Shown in pieces: positions 33,212 through 41,802 of a stretch of DNA of 64,000 nt. The notes below the pieces were generated by a model. The model did not search any database. It was not told where the DNA came from and worked only from the letters and a program-made list of their open reading frames with translations. Position 1 is the stretch's first letter. Every line of letters begins with the position of its first letter. Location of the stretch: NCBI GenBank assembly GCA_019671135.1, contig JAHRHY010000015.1:1240001-1304000 (forward strand). Direction: 5' to 3'. A program made the translations under genes and the position numbers. This stretch comes from Linnemannia hyalina (lineage: Eukaryota; Mortierellomycota; Mortierellomycetes; Mortierellales; Mortierellaceae).

Positions 33212-36200
33212 TCATCCATCTTCCTCCAATGTTAACGAATCGTCAATGGCGCCGCGCTGGACCAATAACTTCTTTTGCATCGGACTAAGACCAGTCGTAC
33301 CTATGAACACAAGACCGTCGGCGTGGAGAATCGCAAGATTGGTGCCCCAGAGTAGCTTGATGACAACATCTTCACCATCGCTCGACACTCGCCAGACCCG
33401 GACAGATTCGTCGTAGCAGCCAGTGACAAATTCCATAGGGACGGTCGGACTCCAGGCAATGTCAAGGACCATGTCAAAGTAGCCACGGACCGTTGAGACA
33501 CACGACCAGGTCTCCGTATCGACTGATGGTCGCCGCCTGTGCCAGACTCGCACTGTATTGTCCCAACCGCCGGAAGCAATCCATTCGCCGCAAGGTGAGT
33601 AGGCAATGCATTTTGCCCTTTCTGTATGTCCTCTCAGCTCGATGGCGCTCTCCTCTGACTGTAAGCCCCAAAGGTAGATCGAGCCCTCATCGGTTCCGAC
33701 TGCAAGCTGCTGGCCGTCCGGCGAAAACGACATCGCCTCAATACTATCACCTGTCGACTTGGACGTTATTAAACCTTTCGATTGAGGATCAAAGAGCCAT
33801 ATGGTGCCATCCAATGAGCCGACTGCGAGCTGATGTCCGGTCGCCGAGAATGCCAAGCGGCGGATATCCTCGTCATTGACTCCGCCATTCTCAATAAGTA
33901 CGTGCTTTTGTTGAGTGTTGGCAAGGTCCCACAGCGCCACGGTATTGTCCCAGTCAACAGACACGATCCAACGACAGCAAGGCGACATGGTAACGTTATT
34001 CAACAGCCCTGAGTCTTCCAGAGTAGTCTCTCGTCCTCCTTCCTGAAGCTCCCACAATCGAAGAATCTTGTCTTGATCGACAGTCGCGGTTGGGATGTCG
34101 TCTAATGAATATGACACGGACCAGAATGATAGAGACCCCGATAACTCGGTCGAAAGTGGTACGGGAGCTCCTGTCAGAGAATCCAGCTGCTTGACGGTAT
34201 CCCTGTTGCCGACTGTAAGAATAGCTTGACCATTCGGAGAGTACACTGTCTTCCCTACTGGCCCGATTTGATCCTGCTGCTCAACACTCGACGTCAAAAC
34301 AGATTCGACATCCCACAGCCGCACTCTGTTGTCTTTACCACCCGATGCGATTTGAAGACCATTCGGAGAAAATACGACATCGTTCACGGCCTTATGGCTT
34401 GACAGCGTGTCAATGGGAGTGCCTGTCGACACATCCCATAGTCTCACTGTTTCGTCGCGACTAGAAGAAGCGATCCACCGGCTGTCTAGAGAAAACGCAA
34501 TTCCCGTAACGCAGTCGGTATGGCCATGCAGGACGGGACCTGGCTCTCCTGACATTGCGTGCCAAAGTTGCAATTCACCCCCCGAATAACCAGAAGCAAT
34601 CCACCGTCCATCAGTAGAGAAAGCAAGAGTGAAACCCCCACCCAAGGAAGAGTCCAAAACAATCCCTGGCTCTCCTGTCTCCGAGTCCCAAAACCGAATC
34701 GTCCCATCGGAACCGCCCGACACCAGCCGCTCTCCGCTCGGAGAATACTTGACGCTCCAGACATAGTCCGTGAGACCCTCCAAGGCAAAGAGACTCTCTC
34801 CGGTCTGAGAATCCCACATTCGTATTGTTCGGTCATCTCCAGCCGAGGCGATTTGCTTGCCACAGGGAGAAAAGGCAACGGAGTTCACATCGGACTGGTG
34901 TCCTTCCATGACGAACATCTCTTGGCCGCTGGCACAATCCCACAGCCTAACCATCCCATCCCTCCCTCCAAACACGACCCTTGTGCCGTCGAGTGAAAAT
35001 GCCATAGTGTCCACTCCATCCGGTGCTGTAAAAGAATAGGTGCTCGTCCATGATGAGGTGTCATAAATGCTAACGCTGCCGGTTACGCCCACGGCAAGCA
35101 TTCTTCCATCAGACGAGTAGGCACAAGTAACCACACTGTCACCCAACTCCAGGTACGGGAGTTCCCCAAATTGGACACCGTCCATCTTCGCGCCGCTCAA
35201 ATCCGCCCCTCGCAACCAGCTCCTCGAAAGATTGACACCCGTCAAGTCTGCTCCTTGAAACTGCGCATAGTCAAACTGACCACCGGAAAGATCGGCACTA
35301 GGGATCCTGACACCTCGTAGATCGGCACCGTGAAAGGCCACACCAGCTCGAACGATAATCGTTATGGCGTTGGCGGCGGCGATGGTTGCAGTCTCATCGG
35401 TCTTGGACAGGTCGATCACAGCCCGGAGTTGCTGCTCGAAACCAGGGGTTGACTTGACCCGATCGCATAGGAACTGGATGATCGATGGCTCAGCAAGCAG
35501 GTTCTTCTGGAACAAGGGGTTGTTGCCGTCCGACAAGAGAGCGGTGGGGGATGCATTCTCAGATTCTGGATCCATGTCCTCCTCCACAGTCTCGATCGGG
35601 TTGAAGATGACGCGAGAGAGGAGATATTCCAGCACTGATCGATGTACGAAGCGAAACTGGTTGCCGGTGCGCGTCAACGGGGAGGCCTCGCGGAGCAACT
35701 TGGCCTCGGGATCAGTCCCAAAGAACTCAGCCTTCCAAGAGTCCTTGTCCTGTCGATGGACATACTGCACAACCGGGTTGCCCTCCTGCTCCTTGAAAAT
35801 GGCGGCAGCTAGACGAAGCAGGTAGTTGATCCCGCATCCTATAAAGTCGTCGTCTATTAAAGAGGTGTATGCTTCCAGGTCCTTCTGGCTCAGCTTGTTG
35901 GGTTGGATGCGTAGTCGGTTCGTCTCCAACCACTGGTCCACAAACATATCGTCAAGACGAACGCGGGTGATGCGAATGCTCGCAAGATCCTTGTTCAAAG
36001 CGACCAGGCCAGGCAGAGCCTTGAGAGCGAGGGTGAGCAGGAATGGGTTTTTGACGAGATCCATGATATTGGGGATGGCTGTCAACTTGTACATGTACTC
36101 CTCCGAGGACCAGGCGGACTGGTTTTTGAATAAAAGCACCGTCTCTGGATCTTGGACATACTGCTCGACATAACTCTTGACCTGATCCTTGGAAAAGGGG

Positions 36201-38536
36201 GTGATGACAGCTTCTTGGAAGACATCCTGGGAACAAGAAGCGTAGCGATCTGTAGGCTGCGGCTTGAACCGATCGATGTAGGTGGGTCCGAGGAACTGGG
36301 TGCGACAGCTGATGACCATCTTGGTATTCCATTGTCCTGGTTGGTTCAGCGCATTGCTTCGATGAAGGTTGTCCTGTTGCTGACTCTCGTCGTACCCATC
36401 GCAGATGAGTATGAGCTCGCGGTGCTGCTTCATCTCTTGGATCTGGTCGTCGCCGAAGTTGTTGGCCCGCAAATGCTTGGCGATCAAATCCTGGTCTGGG
36501 TGGTCGATGGCGGGAAGGTTGATGAACAGTGGGATAGGTCCGCCCTGCTTGTAATCAGTCCACAGTCGATGTTCGAGATGTCGGTTGAATGTCGACTTGC
36601 CAGACCCAGAGTCACCCAGCACCAACATCACTTGTCGCTCACTCGCCAGGAACTCTAACACTTTCTTCAGCAGAGGGAAGACATCCTCATCCTTGGCCTT
36701 CAGATTAGGTTTTACCAACGGTGGGATATATACCGTCTGGCGATGCTGCTGCAATCGCTGGACTTGATATTGGCACAAATCGTATTCGAGGGGTGTAATG
36801 TTTTGAACGCGGGCGAGGATTGGAGACGATGTAGGCAGAGGCAGACGGTTCCTCAGCGGGTATGGAAGTCGGATGGTGGTGTTTTGATCCTGGTGGAAGT
36901 CTTTGAGTAAGGCAATGGCGATGGTCTTGACGGCCTGGTCAGAGACGGTACTGAGTTGACCAATAATGTTAACCATCCAGGTCTTGACGCTTTCGTCCTC
37001 CCCCCACTGTGAATCGTTCTTGTACAGGTCTCCGAGAAGGTCGATGGCTTGCTGGCGGACATTGGTATCCCACATGACATCGGATGCGATCTCTCCCAGA
37101 AGCTGGCAGATACCCCATTGGAACAAGGGGTCACCACGACAAGGTGCCTCGTATATGAGTTGGTTGAGATCCTTCAGCTGGCCTGCTTGGAAAAGAGCCT
37201 GAGCAACACGGATGGCTGCGTACCATGGCCGCTTCTTTCCTTCAGAGAATCCTTCCTTGAGACCATCCAAAACTCCACGGCCGCTTTCCATCACAGAGTT
37301 CACACCCTTGTAGACATCACTGGCAACTCCCATGATGCCACCGAGTGCTTCTTGAAGGTTGCTTAGGCCCTCAAGAACTGCTCCTAGATCCAGCTTGAAC
37401 ACGCCTGAAACCTGGATGAGGCCATTTACAACTCCAGTCCCGTGTCGAAGAACTGACTGAAGAGCGCTCTCATCATCAGGGACATACTGCAGCGCCTGGA
37501 ACGCATAGCATGCCTGGTACATCAGGTATGGATCCGAGCTACCCTCTAGTCCTGACAAGATTCCCGACAAAGGCTCATGATCCTCGACGCGGTTCAAATC
37601 CTTGACCTTGTGCTCCACCATCACGTCAAGAAGTCGCGACAGTGCCAGTGTGAGATGAAAAGGGTGCACCGAGGACTGCTGATGGGTGTCCTGCAAGCAA
37701 ATCCTAAGGACACGGAGGATCTTGACCAGGTCATCAGAGACCAGAGAGTCAGGTGGGGACACTTGGACGAGCTGAACTACGCCTTGCAGGAGGTCGACAT
37801 TCAGAAGAACAGACTGCTCGAATGCGGTGATGGTGCACGACAGTAGGCTGCGGTAAGTCTCCTTGTCCAAGACAGGGCCAAGAAGGACAATCTCGGCAAT
37901 CTCGGTCGAGTCTTTGAGGACATCTTTGGCAAACTCGTCGACCATGCGTGTTCCCAGCCAGGAGATACATTCCTTCGCAGGCAAGTTCTTGTCCATCTCT
38001 GCAAGCCAATCAAGTTCCTTCTTGTCGAGGTTTTGGAACTTCTGCAGTGTTATGACGGAATCGCGGGTCTGATCTTCAAGTTCAGCAGCGGTGGTCAGTG
38101 GAGGAGATGAGCCGTGGAGTAGCAAGGCACTGCAATAGGCCAACTGTTGGGTGACCTCAATGCGATCCTGGACAGCAGGCAACGCAGTCTTCATCATAGG
38201 CGCGGGCAAGTTCTCGAGAAAGATGTTCGAGGTCCTCTTGGTTTCGACAGGTGCAGGCAATGGATTGTCAACAGGAGGCGTGGATATGACAGCTTGGTCG
38301 GCAACTGGGTGAACGTCACTGGCTGAGGATGTAGTAGGTGGTCCTACAACTTGAGGAGGGGTTTGAGCACTCACTGCCTGGTTGGTGGCCGTGGCATCGA
38401 TCTCTTTTGTCTTGGATTTGGAAAACCCAAAGATATCACGGATTACGTCGCGCTTCCTGACACGCTGGATGTCATTGGCTTTTCCAGTATCGCTAGTAGC
38501 ATGCGAACCTGGTTGGTTGAAGGGTTTACTGACCAT
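33212..38536 (-). CDS. NACHT-pentapeptide-WD40 STAND protein, copy 2 (NLR-like), about 1774 aa
   Basis: A single exon paralogous to the 23.2 kb gene along nearly its whole length. The start is set at the first ATG (38536); the frame is open for 17 more codons upstream but without an ATG, then meets a stop. Order: disordered N-terminus with a basic patch (RVRKRDVIRDIFGF); helical region of unknown family (~100-580; VLLGPVLDKETYRSLLSC, APCRGDPLFQWGICQLLGEI); NACHT with Walker A LGDSGSGKST (~640-649), Walker B LILICDGYDESQ and RFVHRSVLEY; pentapeptides (GADLRGVRIPSADLSGGQF); about a dozen WD40 blades (VRLWDCASGQEMFVMEGH). It ends soon after KKLLVQRGA, without the long acidic tail of copy 1. WD blades are clearly different from each other, unlike the near-identical repeats of Podospora HET-D/E. 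Function is inferred as a STAND switch; ligand and output are unknown. Confidence 0.94.
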   Translation of the reverse strand: MVSKPFNQPGSHATSDTGKANDIQRVRKRDVIRDIFGFSKSKTKEIDATATNQAVSAQTPPQVVGPPTTSSASDVHPVADQAVISTPPVDNPLPAPVETKRTSNIFLENLPAPMMKTALPAVQDRIEVTQQLAYCSALLLHGSSPPLTTAAELEDQTRDSVITLQKFQNLDKKELDWLAEMDKNLPAKECISWLGTRMVDEFAKDVLKDSTEIAEIVLLGPVLDKETYRSLLSCTITAFEQSVLLNVDLLQGVVQLVQVSPPDSLVSDDLVKILRVLRICLQDTHQQSSVHPFHLTLALSRLLDVMVEHKVKDLNRVEDHEPLSGILSGLEGSSDPYLMYQACYAFQALQYVPDDESALQSVLRHGTGVVNGLIQVSGVFKLDLGAVLEGLSNLQEALGGIMGVASDVYKGVNSVMESGRGVLDGLKEGFSEGKKRPWYAAIRVAQALFQAGQLKDLNQLIYEAPCRGDPLFQWGICQLLGEIASDVMWDTNVRQQAIDLLGDLYKNDSQWGEDESVKTWMVNIIGQLSTVSDQAVKTIAIALLKDFHQDQNTTIRLPYPLRNRLPLPTSSPILARVQNITPLEYDLCQYQVQRLQQHRQTVYIPPLVKPNLKAKDEDVFPLLKKVLEFLASERQVMLVLGDSGSGKSTFNRHLEHRLWTDYKQGGPIPLFINLPAIDHPDQDLIAKHLRANNFGDDQIQEMKQHRELILICDGYDESQQQDNLHRSNALNQPGQWNTKMVISCRTQFLGPTYIDRFKPQPTDRYASCSQDVFQEAVITPFSKDQVKSYVEQYVQDPETVLLFKNQSAWSSEEYMYKLTAIPNIMDLVKNPFLLTLALKALPGLVALNKDLASIRITRVRLDDMFVDQWLETNRLRIQPNKLSQKDLEAYTSLIDDDFIGCGINYLLRLAAAIFKEQEGNPVVQYVHRQDKDSWKAEFFGTDPEAKLLREASPLTRTGNQFRFVHRSVLEYLLSRVIFNPIETVEEDMDPESENASPTALLSDGNNPLFQKNLLAEPSIIQFLCDRVKSTPGFEQQLRAVIDLSKTDETATIAAANAITIIVRAGVAFHGADLRGVRIPSADLSGGQFDYAQFQGADLTGVNLSRSWLRGADLSGAKMDGVQFGELPYLELGDSVVTCAYSSDGRMLAVGVTGSVSIYDTSSWTSTYSFTAPDGVDTMAFSLDGTRVVFGGRDGMVRLWDCASGQEMFVMEGHQSDVNSVAFSPCGKQIASAGDDRTIRMWDSQTGESLFALEGLTDYVWSVKYSPSGERLVSGGSDGTIRFWDSETGEPGIVLDSSLGGGFTLAFSTDGRWIASGYSGGELQLWHAMSGEPGPVLHGHTDCVTGIAFSLDSRWIASSSRDETVRLWDVSTGTPIDTLSSHKAVNDVVFSPNGLQIASGGKDNRVRLWDVESVLTSSVEQQDQIGPVGKTVYSPNGQAILTVGNRDTVKQLDSLTGAPVPLSTELSGSLSFWSVSYSLDDIPTATVDQDKILRLWELQEGGRETTLEDSGLLNNVTMSPCCRWIVSVDWDNTVALWDLANTQQKHVLIENGGVNDEDIRRLAFSATGHQLAVGSLDGTIWLFDPQSKGLITSKSTGDSIEAMSFSPDGQQLAVGTDEGSIYLWGLQSEESAIELRGHTERAKCIAYSPCGEWIASGGWDNTVRVWHRRRPSVDTETWSCVSTVRGYFDMVLDIAWSPTVPMEFVTGCYDESVRVWRVSSDGEDVVIKLLWGTNLAILHADGLVFIGTTGLSPMQKKLLVQRGAIDDSLTLEEDG

Positions 38537-39790
38537 GTTGTGTGGCGTACCATATGGTGTTTCTGTGGTTGTGTGCGAGGTTTGCAAAGATGAATTTGGA
38601 GTCGGTCAGAGATGGTGAGGATGGCGGAGATGGCTGAGTAACCAGAGTGAGTACTGCAAGAAAACACAAAGCATAAGGGAATTAGCACCGTAAGTCGTGC
38701 TGTCGGTATGCAAGGAAGCCTTCTGACGAGATTGCTATCAGAAACACCAAGGCACTTACTGTGTTTCCTGTTTGTTATTTTCTTTTTGTGGGATCTTTAG
38801 AAAGACTGACTGTCAGTGCCGAGGAAGTTTGTTTTGTTTTGTTTTGTTCTTTTGGTGTATCTAAATAGAGAGATGGCGTGAATATGACATTAGCAAAGGA
38901 ACCTGCTCCGCGGGAAAGAGTCGAGGTCTTCAATGTCGTTGGCGCAGAGACAATCGTTAGCAGAGAATACCTACTTTTTTGAGTTATGTGTTAGGCACGA
39001 GTCCCTGGGTAGTGGAGTAATTGGGTTGTTGTTGGTCTTGTCCCTGATTGAAAAAGTCTTGACCAGTTATGGACGAGAGGGAATATGTTGACTATATTGT
39101 GAAAAGGCAATTGGATGCATGTTAGAGAGGACTCTTTCAGAGGCCAGCATGTGAACCGTTCTCGCTGCTGCTCTGTTTGCTGAACAAGGCGTACTCTTTG
39201 TTGGACAGGAGTATGGTTGTTTTGTCGAAGGGAGCAGGTTCCTGATGTAGGAGTCTGACAATGAATACAAGGAAGACGAATGCGAGGAGAAGAGGGGATG
39301 GCGAATGAGAGGAAAAGGTGAATGTCGGAGGAGGAAGAGAAGGGAGCGAAGGAAGAGAAAGTAGAAAAGGTACAAAAAGGGAGAAGTGCACATTGAAAAA
39401 CAACGACGAGATATTTGAGCCCACTTGCCATTTGCACTGTCTTGTTTTTACTTAAGCTCCTCTTTCAATCGATCGTTTTCTTGACCCTTGTCCAGCCTAG
39501 CCTCACCCTTGCACCGCCTGAATGCCTTACAATGCATCACATCCACAAGAACCAAAGATAACCAATGTGCCATTTTATTCCTATGAGTGCTTATATGTGT
39601 ATGTGCTGTTGATGCTTGTTTTATCGCTTAACTATCTTCTCCACAGGGCAATGTCCCACGATCCAGTCGCACAACAGCCTAGCAATGTTCTTTCCCGCAA
39701 TCGTCTCCGTCTCCATCGTCTATGTCACATCAATCCACAACAAAACAAAGAGACAACGACAAAACGCGTTAATGACGGCATTCACCTTTC
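38537..39790. other. NACHT copy 2 upstream region, no supported gene
   Basis: Contains the likely leader of copy 2, with a possible 5' UTR acceptor (CTTGCAG near 38650), and T/CTTCC-rich low-complexity sequence at 39270-39400. Minus-strand frames at 38991-39437 and 39137-39424 overlap in different registers and are compositionally biased, so I do not call either as a gene. Confidence 0.45.
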
Positions 39791-40150
39791 TCAACACATG
39801 CAGATACTAACGGAGATGAGGGGCTCAAAGGAGTTAACATAAAATACACCCGGAACAACCTCCACCTGTCCCCAAGCCTCCACCGCCTTCTTCTGCGCAT
39901 CCTGTTCGTGCAGCTTTCGGGCATGCTTCTCAAACACAGACTGTTTCTGCTCCAACGGCGTACTCTCTCCCTCACCAACCACAACCTCGGGCTCCGCACT
40001 ATCCTCCTTCTCCACCAGAGTAATAGGCCTCAGCTGAGGATAAGCCTTCCATTCCTTATGTTTATCCCACCTCCTATTCGAATACAATCGATCCAATAAA
40101 ATCCTTCGACAACACCTGTAGCGAAAATGCCTTTGTAGTCGTCTCCCCAT
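39791..40150 (-). CDS. Small hypothetical protein, 119 codons
   Basis: A minus-strand frame starts at ATG 40150 with a very basic N-terminus (GRRLQRHFRYRCCRRILLDR). It continues with plausible soluble sequence (RWDKHKEWKAYPQLRPITL, FEKHARKLHEQDAQKKAVEA) and ends VFYVNSFEPLIS plus a short tail. The Arg-rich, acid-poor N-terminus would suit a mitochondrial presequence, but that is inference. I do not recognise the family. The frame lies between NACHT copy 2 and remnant C and could be one exon of a spliced gene; a competing frame is open at its start. Confidence 0.35.
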   Translation of the reverse strand: MGRRLQRHFRYRCCRRILLDRLYSNRRWDKHKEWKAYPQLRPITLVEKEDSAEPEVVVGEGESTPLEQKQSVFEKHARKLHEQDAQKKAVEAWGQVEVVPGVFYVNSFEPLISVSICMC

Positions 40151-40478
40151 TCGAAAGTCGGGCTTGAATACTGAGAGAAATAAACTCTGCGCGCGAGTTA
40201 GTGGAGAGGATATGATGGAAGAAGGAGGAAGTGGTGAACAGACAACTGAATGAGTCTTGGGGTTGAAAGTGTAAAGTGAGTGAAAAGTGCGTGCAAGGCG
40301 GACAGCGGGGAAGAGGGAAGAGGAAGAAAGAAGATAGAAAAATAAAGATGCGTCATGGTGTGTGTGTAGGAATTGTTCGCTTATTTGTTTGTTTGTTTGT
40401 TCGCCACTGTCCCTGTGCGTCCATCCCCTTTGTCAGAAACGCATTACTTTCTCCCTTTCTGTTGCCTTTGTGATCGAT

Positions 40479-40498
40479 ATGCATGCATGCATGCATGT
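40479..40498 (+). repeat. ATGC tetranucleotide repeat
   Basis: About five tandem ATGC units; a similar shorter array occurs at 29384-29398. Simple repeat, no function implied. Confidence 0.85.
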
Positions 40499-40739
40499 CG
40501 GACGACAGAAAGATGGGGGAGAGTCACGAGCCACTATTCACCTTTGTCTTTCTTGACACCTTCAAGAGTCCCTGGAACCACTTCGGAACAGCCAACAGTA
40601 TCAAGACAAGACAAGCGAAAAACTTAACACATCTTTCTGATCACCAAATCAGAATCAGGTTAGTCTCAAATAAGGTTATCAGTCAGGAACAATCGGATTC
40701 GGATTCAGTTATGGACGACAAAAGAGTCAACTGATTAGA

Positions 40740-41395
40740 TGTATATTAATGAGTTCTTTGTGCCTCCATTCTCCGTAACTAGAGCTTCACTGGCTACCCC
40801 AACAACGTCCTCGAGTATCGTATGAGCGGCACAGAGAATCTTCAAATCGGGTCCCCCCTACAGCTCCCTGCCAACAACAACACCTTCATCACCGGTCGTC
40901 GACACTCCCCAGACTCGGATAGATCCATCCCAGGAGGCGGTGACAAACACCATTTGGGAGCATCGGATTCCAGGAGATATTGGAAATGCGGTCAAAGGAT
41001 TCATGGACAGTCGAGACATACACGACACGTTCACCGGCTTGTTGGGGTTGTTGTTGATGCCAGAGTCGAACTGACTTATCATGACAAACCGAAAGCGATC
41101 CACCTACCATACGGTGAATAAGCGATACAGTTGATTTGTGCTGCGTGTCCCTCCAAACTGTCGTAGGGCTGGTCTGAATGCAGGTCCTAAAGTCGGATCG
41201 TGCTGTCCGGTTAGAGAGTAGGTTAGTCCCATAATGCCACACTCGTTGTCCAATTTAATTGACGACGACAACAGCTTCCCCCCCTCCACACACACACACA
41301 CAGACGATCCAGAAGGTAAATGGTGTCATATCTAGAGCCAATAGCAAGCTGAAGTCCATCAGGAGATACCATCGATAGTGCTGGTTCCCCCTGCC
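40740..41395 (-). pseudogene. Remnant C: C-terminal WD40 end of a NACHT/WD40 paralogue
   Basis: Minus-strand pieces align in order to the end of the two intact proteins. SPDGLQLAIGSRYDTIYLLD (about 41370-41310) matches SPDGQQLAVGTDEGSIYLW. VCHDKSVRLWHQQQP matches WDNTVRVWHRRRP. VYVSTVHESFDRISNISWNP matches CVSTVRGYFDMVLDIAWSP. VFVTASWDGSIRVWGVST matches FVTGCYDESVRVWRVSS. GGPDLKILCAAHTILEDVVG matches WGSNLRMLCASDLVFKDAVG. Frames change several times, and at 41280-41302 a (TG)n microsatellite interrupts a blade. Nothing of the NACHT or N-terminal region is present, so this is a truncated, decayed third copy adjacent to copy 2. Confidence 0.82.
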
Positions 41396-41802
41396 TATTG
41401 TCAGCATCCCAAAGAAATTACAGAGTAACACACGAAGAAAAAAAAAGGGATAACACGCTGGTGCTGTTTTCGGCTGGATAGATGCTTGTAAACTTGTGCG
41501 CTTTGTTTTATGTTTGTTTGAATGAAATGAAAGTAAGCTGGTCGATTGCTGTGAGAGAGAGAAGAGAGTTGAAGAGTGTGAAGAATAAAGCAAAGGCTAA
41601 AGAGCTAAGAAGGACCTTTATTAAGCTAGCCTCTTTTTCCTTACACTTTGCCAATGCCTAGACCAGTACCAACCTCGAAATTGTATGCTCGAGACCATTT
41701 TTTTTATTATCACAATAACACAAAAAAAAACGCACCTGCCACAAATAAGGTCGAGATTCATACTCCTACTGTTCCTCCTCCCCCCTCCTCGTAAAACACC
41801 CT
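41396..41802. other. Gap between remnant C and the CSC1 gene 3' end
   Basis: 3' flank of the CSC1 gene. Contains short A and T runs and a CT-rich stretch. No coding similarity to the WD40 family could be followed past 41395. Confidence 0.45.

Noticed and set aside
38537..38587. Extending NACHT copy 2 by 17 codons upstream
   Set aside because: The frame is open but has no ATG there; a stop lies just above, so the first ATG at 38536 was used.
38991..39437. Minus-strand 148-codon frame (and an overlapping 95-codon one)
   Set aside because: Two overlapping registers, Ser/Pro/Phe-rich simple composition, no conserved motif; looks like leader or intergenic sequence.
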